This document shows positions 1 through 11,128 of a stretch of DNA of 64,000 nucleotides, piece after piece. The first letter of the stretch is position 1; each line of letters starts with the position of its first letter. The stretch is from Trachythela sp. YZ-2020 (taxonomy: Eukaryota; Cnidaria; Anthozoa; Malacalcyonacea; Clavulariidae). The stretch lies in assembly GCA_016169945.1 (NCBI GenBank), contig JADLSH010000375.1, forward strand, positions 968,501 through 1,032,500, written 5' to 3'. Below the pieces are notes generated by a model. It ran no database searches. It saw only the letters and a program-made list of their open reading frames with translations, and had not been told where the DNA came from. A program made the position numbers and the translations under genes.

Positions 1-213
1 TTCAACAAGCGGCCCATAGGTTTTGACCCATTCGTCGAAAGTTTGCATGACATCTTTACTTTTCCTGATTTCAAATAGATGTCCAGTTAGCCAATTTCCT
101 TTAGGGCTTGGAATGTTTGATTTGCTGAATAGGAAAGTCACAGCTTTCCATAATAATATGAGAAATATTGCGGCGATTAGAATGACTAGGTAGCTGCTGA
201 AGTTCCATGCCAT
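1..213 (-). CDS. Cytochrome P450, first coding exon (partial, runs off left edge)
   Basis: The minus strand opens with ATG at 213 and stays open for 71 codons to the window edge. Residues 1-30 form a hydrophobic leader (SYLVILIAAIFLILLW) that would anchor the enzyme in the ER membrane. A basic stretch and the proline hinge IPSPKGNWLTGH follow, then an A-helix-like segment ending FDEWVKTYGPLVE. The order anchor, proline hinge, W..xYGP is the usual N-terminus of microsomal P450 monooxygenases, which use haem and NADPH-P450 reductase to oxidise lipids and xenobiotics. The haem-binding Cys and I-helix lie off the window, so the CYP family cannot be assigned. The start is the first Met and gives the expected leader length. 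Confidence 0.8.
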   Translation of the reverse strand, partial: MAWNFSSYLVILIAAIFLILLWKAVTFLFSKSNIPSPKGNWLTGHLFEIRKSKDVMQTFDEWVKTYGPLVE

Positions 214-1155
214 GGTTAACTTTGTAAATTTGTAATGTATGTGATTGCGTAATATGACATATTAATATATGGTCAGTGCAGTGCTTCCACTATTTAGTTT
301 TGAAATTCCTTACTTTCGTGTCAAAATTTCCTTAGATTTCCTTGACCATGGAATACAATTTCCTTGAAATTTCCTTGAGAAGACTTTTAGTTATTTTACT
401 GCTTACAGCCCTACCAAAGCCCTACTAACTTATCTTTAGACTGTTTAGTGTTATAGTGCTAATTTCAAAGGCATTGAAACAGTGAAATATTGCTGCAATG
501 AATTTTGACATTTGTCAATTCAATTTGTGACAATGTGACTGTTCCGGCCGTTAGTAAGGTTGGTTCATCTTGATTGGAAAGGTCAGATTCGAAGCCATCT
601 GACTCTGATGTCTGACCTTCATCAACAGCAAGAGATCGCTTCATGACTTATTCATATTGCTAGCCATGCAACATGTTTGATTTCAGACATGTTGGCATTT
701 TGCTAAGGTACGGGGCCCCGGGTCGTGTGATACTGGTATGAGCCAAGGAGACACTATAATACTTCATGTAATAATGTTCTTAAATTGTCTATAGATAAAA
801 AATTGCTGCCAAATATGCCAAAAATATATATTTTTACTGTTTACAACTCTGTTTACAGACTTTTGACAATATTTCCTTAGATTTCCTTGAATTTCCTTAG
901 ATTTCCTTAAATTTTTTCCATCCTTGAAAATTCCTTTTTGGGGTCAGAATTTCCTTGAAAAAGGAAATTTCCTTGAAAGTGGAAACCCTGGGTCAGTGTG
1001 AGCGTCATAAAAGATTGTCTATCATATTACATATTAGGGCTGGATATGCGGAATCCGAGATAAAATTGTCGGGCAAAGTATTCAGCCGTTCAGTCATTCA
1101 TTTGTGGTTCACAATATAACCACAGAAGAACTGTCATTGAGCAACGCAGCAGAAC
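214..1155. other. Intergenic, AT-rich, no gene seen
   Basis: Upstream flank of the P450 exon. It contains a loose degenerate repeat of the form TTTCCTTAGA/TTTCCTTGAA between about 303-380 and 868-990, and nothing coding that I can support. Confidence 0.5.
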
Positions 1156-1487
1156 TAATTTGTGTAAAAAGTCCCCCTATAGAAATCACTCTTTTGTTGT
1201 TCAACGTGCGTTGTTATACGTCTGGGAATTTAAAATAGCTTCTAAAACGAACAGCAACACAAAAATGTCAAATTACAAATTCGTCTTATCGTCAGTTCGA
1301 GTAAGAATGGTTCAACTGACTACAGAGCAACGAGTATTTGTCGTAATAACTTATACGTCGCGTTAAATTATTTGGACGAAGGAAGTTGTAAATACTTCCG
1401 CCGTTCATGTACAATTCAATTAATTCCCAAAGGTATAATAACGCACAAGAGTGATTTCTAAAGGGGGACTTTTTTGGGAACCCTGTA
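1156..1487. mobile_element. Mariner-like MITE with DUF4817-type remnant
   Basis: The ends are inverted copies of each other: AGTCCCCCTATAGAAATCAC near 1170 pairs with GTGATTTCTAAAGGGGGACT near 1451, and the right end finishes GGGAACCCTG followed by TA. Inside, on the plus strand near 1308-1365, is a short reading frame VQLTTEQRVFVV. That resembles the start of the DUF4817 helix-turn-helix found at the N-terminus of some mariner-type transposases. This looks like a deletion derivative of such a transposon flanked by TA. The left end is degraded. Confidence 0.6.
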
Positions 1488-1492
1488 TACTG

Positions 1493-2032
1493 TACCAAAG
1501 GGTGTACCAAAAAAACCGCAAACTATTGAAAATAATCTATTGTTAGAATTTCAATGGCCTAGCACTAAGTTAAACCCACGAGTGCATAAATTATTGACAT
1601 AAGTAAATATTATGCATAAATAAATACTTGTTAACGTTTCTCAAAATCGTGCTTGGCGCAGGTGGATTGCGACCTGGAAACCTTGCTTGAAAGCGTTTTG
1701 CACTGCGGTTGAACTTTGTGTTTGCGTATAATTTATCACAATAAAAACTCTTTGTTCTGTGGTCAATTGAACCATTTTCTCCCGAACTGATCATAGCATT
1801 AATTTGTAATTTTATCATTTTTACAAAATTATTCTCTATTAGAATTTACGAAGCTGCTTTAAATTCCCAAGGGCAGAAAATTACAAAGATATTTTAATTT
1901 CTTAATAAGTCAATACTTAATATATGCACCCTGTCAATATTTTGCACTCTTTACATTCAGCTTAGTGCTCGGCCATTGAAATTCTAACAATAGATTATTT
2001 TCAATAGTTTGCGTTTTTTTGGTACACCTGTA
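1493..2032. mobile_element. Mariner-like MITE with long TIRs and decayed transposase N-terminus
   Basis: About 60 bp at 1501-1562 (starting GGTGTACCAAAAAAACCGC) is repeated inverted at 1973-2030, and the right end abuts TA. The minus strand at roughly 1591-1770 retains a recognisable remnant with FPGRNPPAPSTILRNVNKY. This matches the second helix-turn-helix part of DUF4817-type transposase heads (FP.R.PP..STI...V.KF). It sits only a few bases from the preceding MITE. Non-autonomous. Confidence 0.65.
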
Positions 2033-3106
2033 TAGGGATTTTTATCTCAAAACATTCTAACGCATTGCATTGTGGTCGTGCGCAGTTGGTGCTGCGCAGT
2101 ACACCAATTTTGCCTAGTAATATGACACTGCTAGTCTGCCACGTAAGCAAATTTGCATTTTTCGTACCTTGATTTCGTACAACTATATACACTTGCGCGA
2201 AATAGAAAGGCTAAAAATTCAAATATAAGTAAAGAAGGGTCCTATTATTTTTTAGTATGGGAGTAATTTACGCTATTATCAGTGTCATTAAGCGAATGAA
2301 ATAATGTATGGTCGTATTGGCAGGGACATATATTATAAGCATGCAATCCTAAGATCTCTTCCATAGTTCTCTTTCTAAATAGCTTTATCGTTTTAAAGTG
2401 GATATAATCTTTGTATAAATTGTATGAGGGCCACAGGTTTTTCAGCTGTATTGCTGTCATGTGTTATTTTTACCCTCTTTAAATAAAGTTGTTCATTAAT
2501 TCATCTAGCCCTTTAGTATTGATTTATTTAATATAAAATGAAATGTAATTATTTGGGCGAAAAAAATAAATAAATAAAATTCATTCATTGTCAGAACAAA
2601 TTAACAGTGGTCTCAGACTCTCAGTCTCAGGGTCTCAGTTCTGCGCGCACTAAGACAAATATTCGAATGGCAATGAGTTGTGCTTTACATGTAGGTGACT
2701 CACATATCCAGCAAAGTAAGAACAGAATGATGGAACAACTCCTTCGTTTTATAGCTTTCCAAATGCAAAATTATTTCGCGCACATGTATATATTTTTAAC
2801 GCTTTTATACGCCACAAAAATATGCAAATTGGATTGCGTGGCAGTGTCATATTACTCATCGCAGTAGGTGGCAGCAAGACATGTAAGGCACGATTAGGAT
2901 CTGTGGTAATTTTCCCCCATAATTTTCTATCTCTTATATTATAATAATAATAATAGTGGATTTTATTACACGTTCAATGGCAGAATAGCTAAATTACAAC
3001 GTGTTTACAAGCATTAAAATTATTTACGCTCAATAGCAGAATAGCCAAGGTACAACGTTTTTACAAGCATTAAAATATTATTTACATCAATTGACTTATG
3101 TACTAT
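2033..3106. other. Repeat-rich intergenic, no gene
   Basis: A short inverted pair (AGTAATATGACACTGC type) links about 2115-2165 with 2813-2862, suggesting an old MITE. A (TAA)n run sits at 2938-2954, followed by two tandem copies of a roughly 60 bp unit (CAATGGCAGAATAGCTAAAT type) between 2975 and 3090. No coding capacity that I can support. Confidence 0.45.
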
Positions 3107-3798
3107 TTAAGGTGGCTCCCTAGGGTTTTTTTCCCGAGGGTAACGTTTCTCGTATGCATGGCGGGAAATAAAAAAAAGTCGTGTGGCACTCGCGCGTGAT
3201 GTCTCGAAATACGCGCGAAGACCTTGCCTTCGTTATCAATTTCACGAAATACGCGCGTGATGTCTCGCGCGAAACTGAATTTTGGAAAATTTTATGACGT
3301 AACAGCTCGCAGAATCTTTCAAACATTACTTTGAATTTCTTTTATTTCCTTCGGTGAATTTTTTTTTAATTTCACATGTATAAAGACATTACTTTCGTTA
3401 ATGTAAATACAAATTTTCACAAAATTAAATCGATACATTTTTTTTTAATATCAATTTTGAACCTTTTCGTACATTACTCGAAAATGTATCGATTTAATAT
3501 TTTTAAAATACAGCAAAATAACTATTGAAACACGACTCTTTGACTTGCAAATTTTCAAAAAAATTCACGGAAGAAAATCTTCAAAATGGCAAGAAGAATA
3601 GAAAAAACGTACTTTATTGAAGACGTGCTGTTGCCATGGTAACAGAGTTTGAGCGCAAATTTACTTTTGCAAAATCTTCAAACTAATGTAACGCATGTTT
3701 GGCGAAAATTTCGTGCTCATATCACGCAAGGTAATGGTTTGGGAGTCGTTTTATTCATCAGTGTTGTCTTGAGTAAAAACCCTAGGGAGCCACCTTAA
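3107..3798. mobile_element. TTAA-flanked non-autonomous DNA transposon (piggyBac-like target)
   Basis: The termini GGTGGCTCCCTAGGGTTTTT and AAAAACCCTAGGGAGCCACC form an essentially perfect inverted pair. Each is flanked by TTAA (3107-3110 and 3795-3798). TTAA duplication is characteristic of piggyBac-type elements. The 684 bp interior has no transposase frame but contains a subterminal inverted pair around ATCGATACATTT (about 3429 and 3484). Assignment to piggyBac rests on the target site only. Confidence 0.65.
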
Positions 3799-3802
3799 TA
3801 CA

Positions 3803-3912
3803 CGAGCAGGAGTGCTTTATCAGATATAAATATATAATCATATAAAACACGAGTGCGCAGCACGAGTGTTTTATATCTGATAAAGCACGAACTGCGAGTG
3901 TTTTAAATGGCT
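3803..3912. repeat. Short foldback repeat
   Basis: GTGCTTTATCAGATATAAA near 3812 reappears inverted near 3873 around the loop AACACGAGTGCGCAGCACGAG. The whole forms a hairpin of roughly 80 bp lying directly beside the TTAA element. Confidence 0.5.
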
Positions 3913-4152
3913 TAAAAAACGACACATCTTATGAGTTCATTGGGGAAGTAATTTTAAAAATAAACATTGTATAAGTCGAGAAAATCAAAGCTAAAGTTTA
4001 TGTAAATTAACATGATTTTTATCACATATAAAACCACTGACACGGTAGTGATTTCCTTTGTCTTTTCCTCATGAATTATTAATGAGTTTTTTAGGTACTA
4101 TTTAAAACTATTTATATATACAATTAGATATTTATATAAAAATTCTACTTAT

Positions 4153-6790
4153 CTAATTTAAAATTGTACTCGTTAATAGCATGAACGAACTGTTTCTGAA
4201 TCGTTCAGTGTTACAAAAAAAGTTATATATTTTTTTACCATTTGTCCTGGTCTCTCTTTCTCTTATGTCATTCAATTTTTTTGGCAATAGTCCGTGAAAT
4301 CTATGCGATGGTTCTAGCATATCCTCAATTAAAGAGGCACATAAATTATTCCTGCGTTCTTCTAAAGTCAGCAGATTGCTCTGGATTAATAATAGTCCAC
4401 AGTCACCATGACCTCTGGATAAATTATTCGGAGGGCTCTTTTTTGGATTCTTTCTATGTTTTTCTTTTGCATTTGTGTCAATCCACCGCTCCAAATTTGC
4501 CCTCCGTACTCCAGAACAGAACGAATTACTGTACAATAGAAAGCTAATATGTCACCTTTTGATGCGCCATAGCTCCTTAAAATCGTCAATAGATAAAGAC
4601 GCTTTGCGCCTTTTTATAATGTACTCAGTGTTTGTACTCCATTTCAGGTCGTCGTCTAACCATACTCCTAACAGTTTATGCGACTTTACACGGGATAGTT
4701 GATTGTCGCTAAGGTTAATTGGTGGTATTTCTGTTTTCTTTCTCCGAAAATCAATTAGCATTTCCTTACATTTTTCCCATTCAGTTCCATTCTCTCATCT
4801 TTCGCAAATTGCACTACGCTACATACATTTCGTTGGGTGTTACCAATTGATCTACCAGATGAGTGTTGAGTTATGTTTATGACTTCGAACAATGTGGTGT
4901 CGTCAGCGAACATTACTGTATCTTGATCTTCAGATGACTCGCATATCTGTTGCTGTTGGTTAGGTATAGTACCTCGTGGAAGTTGGTTAATTTTAAGAAT
5001 AAATGCTATTGGACCTAATTTGCTACCTTTTGGAACTCCGCCTTTGATCTTTCGCAAGTCGGATTGTTCCTTGAAATGATGTAAATTGCGATCTGTCATG
5101 AAGATAGGACACAAACCAACCTACCAATGCTGGCCGTACACTGATGTTAATAAAGGTCTCAAGAAGCTTGTTGTGATCTACTAAGTCAAATGCCTTTCGA
5201 AAATCAAGGAAGACAATTCTAATGACCTTTCCCTGGGTGTGCAATGCCAAATGCCATTTATGCATTAGATAGATCAAGACTTGAACTGCAGATGTACCAG
5301 GTAGGCCGCCAAACTGGAATGCACTACTAATTTCATCCCTAACGTCCTCATAAATCCATTCGGTGGCGTATGACTCTTGAACTTTAGACAAGGTACTTGT
5401 TAGTGCAATTGGTCTCAGAAGATCCACTGAACAGCGTGGTTTGCTTTTCGGTATTCCGCACACCTTGGACATTTTCCATATATCCGGGAATAGCCGACAA
5501 CCAAAAGACTCATTAAATATGTGCGTTAACGGATCTGCAAAGTATTTTGCAAACAGCTTAATAATTCTCGTATTAGGGTCGAAAGGACCCACTGCTTTGT
5601 TTTTTTACGACACTGTCAAACGTAATATGCGGTAAGGAGTCATCAACTCCAACATAAGACCATTCACTTCTTACTTCTGGAAAATCACTAGTGAGGTTGG
5701 TAAAAAAGTCGTTCATATGATTAGGATTAGCGGTCTCTTTCGGGTTTAATGGAGTATCAGTTGCAGGATCCATGAGAACAAAGCATTGTTGATTCTTTCC
5801 AACTATCTTTTTAATGTTTTTCCACCATGTCTTCGGATCTTGAACTCGGACAGGTTTAATCTTTTCGTTGTATAATGTGTGCTTTTCCTTCCGAATTTCC
5901 AATACGATTTTGTTGCGCAATGATCTGAAATCATCCGTTCTTCCTCGCTCTTTTAGAAATCATTTGTTTAATTCTACCCGAAATAAACAGTTTCTCATCC
6001 TCGTGCACTCTGAATGATTTCAACGGGAAAACAATATCGATCATCTCTGATGTAGCAGTTAAAAATGCATCTACTTCACTATTTATGCAAGGAGAATTAT
6101 ATACCGTTGACCAGCTTTGCCGGCTAATGAGTTCTTCAAATAATTGAAGACTAGACGGTCCTTTATCGGTCGAGTTACGATCTTCCTTGTTTTATTCTTG
6201 TTCGACATTTGAACTTTCGATCTCCAATCGATTATGCAATGGTCTGAACTCCTAAGGGGGGCAAGCACCTTTGGTTCCTCGTAGAATGAGTAAACATTAC
6301 TTAATATCAGGTCAAGAATAGCTGTGCCCCATGTAGGTTGCTTAACTAACTGCTTTAATTGACAGTGGTTGGTAATTGTCTTCTCCTGAAAACTGTTGCT
6401 CCCCAGCAGCAACAATTGCTATATTTGGACTGTCGCTCGAGAGCGTGTCGTAGCAGCTGCAGAAATAATCGTAAAAATCCTCAATTGCTCCAGAATTTAG
6501 CGATGGTGGGAGATAAACGCATGCCAGGGCAATTTTTGAGATTGACCTGGGGAGCCATTTTGGACGTAATATAATCCATAAACATTCGTAATCTGGACTA
6601 GTAAAATCGTGACATATCTTAAACGGAATTGTATCTTAATGAAACGGCCACACCACCACCTCTTTTATTATCATTCCTTATTACACTAAAACCTGGGATG
6701 CCTGGAAAATGCAATGCTTCGTCTGGGATATCATCAGAAAGCCAAGTTTCGGACACCATTACTATGTCTGAGTTATAATTATGAATAACA
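4153..6790 (-). mobile_element. Decayed non-LTR retrotransposon (LINE), endonuclease plus RT
   Basis: Read on the minus strand, successive frames give an AP-endonuclease start at about 6787-6630 (SDIVMVSETWLSDDIPDE, then RGGGVAVSLR). The endonuclease C-terminus is at 6415-6083 (DLILSN, SSDHCIIDW). A linker spans 5920-5573 and reverse transcriptase 5592-4755, with LDFRKAFDLVDH, GGVPKGSKLGP and the catalytic FADDTTLFE. The thumb/C-terminus is at 4761-4153 (VLEYGGQIWSG, RIQKRALRIIYP). Frames change at about 4552, 4755, 5023 and 5573 and are broken elsewhere, so the element is dead. CR1/Jockey-like layout; the clade is not determined. Confidence 0.8.
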
Positions 6791-7850
6791 TGCGCCATTT
6801 GTATTTAAAATGTCCACAATAGATAACTGTTGAAGAAGATATCCATACTTGTATGAGCGATTTAAAAATTTGTCAATTTGATTAAGATACTTGGAGTAAG
6901 ACGCACATCCCCAAACTTCTATGCCAAAGATTAGTATTGATAGAATGAGGCTATGAAAAGGAAGATCCAACTCTCTCCTGGAAAACCCGTAGTATTTACA
7001 AATCCGGACAATGTACATTCTACTACAGGCTTTGGTCATAAGTTCATCAAAATGCATATCCCAAATAATTGGGTTCTCTTGGAACGTTACCCCAAGAATT
7101 TTTAACCAGCTTTTACGAGATATCGTAGGTAACGGCTCAGGAAGTGGACATGATATTTTTCCGTGTATAACCATCTCCTATGTCTTCTTATAGTTCAGTT
7201 TCATACGGTTAGTATCCGCCCAGTTGCTAATTGGACAAGTTGTACCCATTCCATTGAACATCCTCCATTTTTTGTAACATCCTTAACTTATTATGCTGTC
7301 TCAAGTCACGAAGACAGCATAATTTTCTTATGGCTGTTTTCTTTACCACAGGTTTAAGCAAAACAGCCAAATGATCAGATCGCACAAGGCCTTTTACCGC
7401 TTTGGCCTTTTCCCAATAATTGGACACATTGGTTATAAACACATCGAGAATCTTTTGACCACGAGTTGGAACCTTCACAATCTGAGCTGAAGAATGATAA
7501 TTCAGCAATGTCTTTATCTCTAATTGGTTTATGTCCCTAGCAATAATTAATTTTGCATCGGAGGATGATATAGTGCCACTACATAGAATACAGAATTATC
7601 AGTAGTTATTTTAGTCCACAAACATTCATACGGATTCGAAAATTATATTCTAGCCTCTCGAGTTGCCAGTCATTTCTACAGAAAACAGCTACTCCACCTC
7701 CCTGTCTATCATAAAGCCTGTCTTTTCGTATTACTGAAAAACCGTCAGGGCATACTGGCTGATTAGGAATGGTAGATTTAAGCCACGTTTCTGTGACAAT
7801 ACCCAGATCAACATCATGATTCTTTGAATATATTATCTGAATATATCTTT
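6779..7850 (-). mobile_element. Second LINE fragment with RT core deleted
   Basis: On the minus strand an endonuclease start lies at about 7835-7640 (VDLGIVTETWLKSTIPNQ, then DRQGGGVAVFCRND). The endonuclease C-terminus is at 7508-7227 (ILDVFITN, VRSDHLAVLL). It is joined almost directly to an RT C-terminal part at 7220-6779 (WADTNRMKLNYKKT, LGVTFQ, ILIFGIEVWG). Everything between the endonuclease and the end of the RT palm, including the FADD box, is missing. The element abuts the 5' end of the neighbouring LINE, giving a head-to-tail pair. Confidence 0.75.
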
Positions 7851-8010
7851 ATACGACATACAAGATGATAACCTGAACTAATTTTCTAGATCAAACCTTT
7901 CCTTCTATAATTTGTCTTTTTCAACCAGTTACAAGAGAAACTATCTCCTTGGATTAACTCGTGGGGAAGTTCCACGCCATAACCAGCCCCTCTGTTGAGA
8001 AATTTACAAT

Positions 8011-8049
8011 ACAACGCAACGCAACGCAACGCAATGCAACGCAATGCAA
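8011..8049. repeat. (CAACG)n microsatellite
   Basis: Five-base units CAACG/CAATG repeat from about 8011 to 8049, next to the 5' side of the LINE fragments. Confidence 0.7.
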
Positions 8050-8447
8050 TCAACTTTATTTCAAGATGGTTAACACGTGACAGTAAAACTGATAAACTAG
8101 TGGCCCTCATGTTTACCCTTGATTATTACATTTCCTGAATTAGTTGCGCGCTTCAAAAATTTTGTTACCCACGGCGGTGACAGCGCCATCAACTTAGGGA
8201 TGTGACCAATAACTTCCATATCATCTGACATTTCATTTGGATGAATGTAAAATTTCATTGTATTCGTTTGTAATCTGGCAGGTAGATCTCTCACAGACAC
8301 GCTTGAGCTTTTTGCCTTTACATTAGAAATTGTAAACTGTTTTGATACTCAAATTACAAACACAAATTTTCCTCCTGCTGTGTTTTCTGTAGACCCCGGC
8401 ATTTAGCTTTATACCACTGGAGCATATGTATTCGCTGATAACTGCTC

Positions 8448-8976
8448 TTAAGCCGGTTTTCCACTTGCGAATTTTTTCGCGCGAAGCAGGTTTTTTCGCC
8501 TTTACGCATGCGTGTTTTGTCAATTACGTAATTGTCATATGGCGATAAAATTCGCAAACTGTTCGCGGCGACGAAAGATTTCAGAATTTTCAAGCCAATC
8601 AGATTTCAGAATTTTCATCTCGCCTTTCATCATCTTTCAAAATGGCGGATATTCAACAAGACATCGAGAGGTCCGAGAGGTCCGAGACATGTACAAATGA
8701 TGAATTAAATCGTCAACAGTCGTTGGTTAACTTTGATAAGGCAGTCTTCATAGAAGAATTAAGAAAATATAGATGTCTCTGGGACGTAAACAGCGATTAC
8801 ATTTGATAAACAGCGTAAACTTCTACGATTCAATGCCGCCATTTTGTTTTGAATTTTATATTTGGCGCTATGATTTTTCGATCGCTCGTGGAAATGAAAC
8901 AACTTTTCGTGCGAAATTATTCGCACGAAATAACCCGCTTCGCGCGAAAAAATTCGCAAGTGGAAAACCGGCTTTA
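8448..8976. mobile_element. Harbinger-like MITE carrying a MADF-type gene start
   Basis: TTA at 8448-8450 and 8974-8976 flanks inverted ends AGCCGGTTTTCCACTTGCGA and TCGCAAGTGGAAAACCGGCT. The 3-bp TWA-type target and GC-rich termini fit PIF/Harbinger elements. The interior keeps the beginning of a MADF-like reading frame (8642-8806), the kind of accessory DNA-binding protein Harbinger elements encode. Related termini recur near 16.6, 41.5, 46.4 and 53.8 kb. Confidence 0.6.
8642..8806 (+). pseudogene. Truncated MADF/Myb-SANT-like ORF inside the MITE
   Basis: ATG at 8642 (context AAAATGG) opens 54 codons. Residues about 31-53 read FDKAVFIEELRKYRCLWDVN then SDYI before the TGA at 8804. The pattern (F/L)I.E(L/V)RKY.CLWD..S.DY is the first helix of MADF domains, a Myb/SANT relative found in Adf-1 and in the second ORF of PIF/Harbinger transposons. 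The stop comes where the domain should continue, so this is a truncated relic. Alternative: a chance resemblance, but RKYRCLWDVNSDY is unusually specific. Confidence 0.55.
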
Positions 8977-9184
8977 CTCAGTTTGTTTCCTTTGAACATT
9001 ATCGTCACGTCTTTAATGGGGCCGGAACGAATTCGGAACGTACCGTACCGTACTCGAATTTGCACGATTTTCCTAATCGCGTCTACACCGGATGCACGAA
9101 CCTTATCGAACTCGAGAACAGCTATCCGTACGAATTCCCATGTGAATTGCGTACGGTCCCAAACTTCCAAATTCGTCTGGTCTC

Positions 9185-9362
9185 TAGCCTGTGTATCAGC
9201 TAGGCGTTCTATTGTGGAGAGCGAGTTTTGTTTAGTGCGCACAAATTCCTCCACCCACCCCCCCCCCCCCATTTTCTTCTGACCTCGCTAAATTTTTCTC
9301 TTCTCGCGTGCGCACTAAACAAAACTCGCTCCTTCACAGTAGAACGCCAGTAACGCAGGCTA
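9185..9362. mobile_element. Short MITE with ~57 bp inverted ends
   Basis: The left arm TAGCCTGTGTATCAGCTAGG to about 9240 pairs with the right arm ending CCAGTAACGCAGGCTA. Both arms contain GCGAGTTTTGTTTAGTGCGC (inverted on the right). A C-rich homopolymer lies in the loop at about 9258-9271. Confidence 0.6.
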
Positions 9363-11067
9363 TTGGGTTTCATGCAAACGCTGTCTGAAAAACCCAAGTC
9401 TCAAAAATAGTGGCTATAGCACAGTTTCTCTTACTATGTAAGCCATTTGATTTGATTTTAAACGTAAAGAGAAAAAAATGGAAGAAACGAAACATATTGC
9501 AAAGAACGAATGTGTTTGTAAGGTCAAGACTTGTGACGAAACATTTCGAATTATTTGGCCGCATATGTCGTATACAAACATCTGTCAAATTTTAGGATTT
9601 TAAACTTTTAAACATTTTTACAAATTACTAATCTCTGTAAATATAAAGCAATTCACTTTTGTGCCAGTTTATATTCAATAAACCATTTCATCATCATTAA
9701 AACCACGCAAGAAAAGAGTTTGCAAGATGTGTATACTGTAAAACCATATTATGTGATATTTTATAGAGATATTAAATGGGGTTATGCCATAATCAAGGTT
9801 AACCGAACTAAAGAACAGCGCGCTCGGAGCCTGGGGCTGGGTTTCATGCTACAAAGGCATGCCCCTGGACTTGAATCCAAATTGGACATCCCACACGTTG
9901 CAGTTAACCGTCTACACTGGTTATAAATTTATGTTACTGTAGGTGTTAAGAATATAAGTCTAGTCAATATTAGAATTATATATATAACATTTAAGTGGCC
10001 AACAGGTGTTAAGTCGAAATGTCAATTATAAAGGAGAGCAAGCCAATTAAACTGACAGGCGTAGCTACTTTTTGAATGCACCACAAGTTACAAAATTGAC
10101 ACTATAAGAAGAAAGTTGAGAAAACACTCAAAGAAACAGAGTGCAGCTGTTATTTGATAAAATATATATTGAAATTAAATATATTTAACTTGAAGTTTTC
10201 GATGAAGTATTGATGTGGTTAGAAGGTAAGCTACGTGTCTTAGGCTCTGCAATAAAATTGTTGATAAAAACTCTTTTTAACGCACTTTGCTTCAGTTACA
10301 AATACTTGAATGAAACACTGAGACTAAGTTAATTTACAACCTAATGATTATAATGAGATTATTTGTTTCGCTCTATGGCGTAGACATACAGATAATTATA
10401 AAGATTATTGGAATATAGTAGATGATAGAGTGCAAGTCTAAATAATAGAATTAAATCATTATTTTATAATATTAAGCTTTATATATAAACTAACTATACA
10501 GTGTAAATCTAGATATTTTACAATTAAAAACAGAAATTCGTTATATTTTTCATGGAATCCTTAACTTTCGTGACCACTTGGTTTGAAGACACATCTCTGA
10601 GATGGCTTTACTGAGTTTAACCTCTAGACGAGAGCCTTCGTTTGAAACGTTGAGGTGTGTTTATCATTTTCAGCCAGTTCACACACAAACAGTACGACAC
10701 GGTTTTTCGATACTTGACTATTTGAAAATTCGCTGTTTCTCAGTAAACATTTGAATATTCAGACCGTTTCTCAGTAAATATTTCAATATTGACTGTTTTT
10801 CGGGTACTACTTGTCAAAGATTAAACACACTTCGCCATTAGACAGGAAGTTGCTACCGACTACAAAGTATAGATACTTTCAAACAATCATTCCTGAACTT
10901 CCCCATTAAACTCCTATTAAGCGCCAACTTCAATAATATTCAGGGTTTCCATTAACCAATCTGATTATTAACTAAAGATGAAATTCTATTTTGAGCACCA
11001 TACTTCACTACATCTCTGACTTAACATTTTTGCAAACAGGCGAGAAGTTTATGATATTCAAAGTGAT
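9363..11067. other. Intergenic upstream of the glycine-rich gene
   Basis: AT-rich sequence without a supported gene. It should contain the promoter and 5' UTR of the following gene. TATATATAAA-like tracts occur near 10482 but are too far from the start to call. A possible 5'-UTR splice acceptor (TTTTTGCAAACAG) lies at about 11029-11040. Confidence 0.4.
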
Positions 11068-11128
11068 ATGGCAACGAATATTTCTATGTCCTTGCTGCTT
11101 TTCTTTGTGTTTCTATTTACTAACACAG
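11068..11128 (+). CDS. Exon 1: signal peptide
   Basis: ATG at 11068 encodes MATNISMSLLLFFVFLFTNT plus one base. It is a textbook secretory leader with a polar start, hydrophobic core and small residues at the end. It stops at a strong donor, ACAG|GTGAGT, in phase 1. An upstream in-frame-independent ATG at 11051 gives a poorer leader (MIFKVIWQRIF...) in another frame, so 11068 is preferred. Confidence 0.7.

Noticed and set aside
9720..9926. 68-codon ORF between MITEs and the glycine-rich gene
   Set aside because: No domain, no splice context and an ordinary length for chance.
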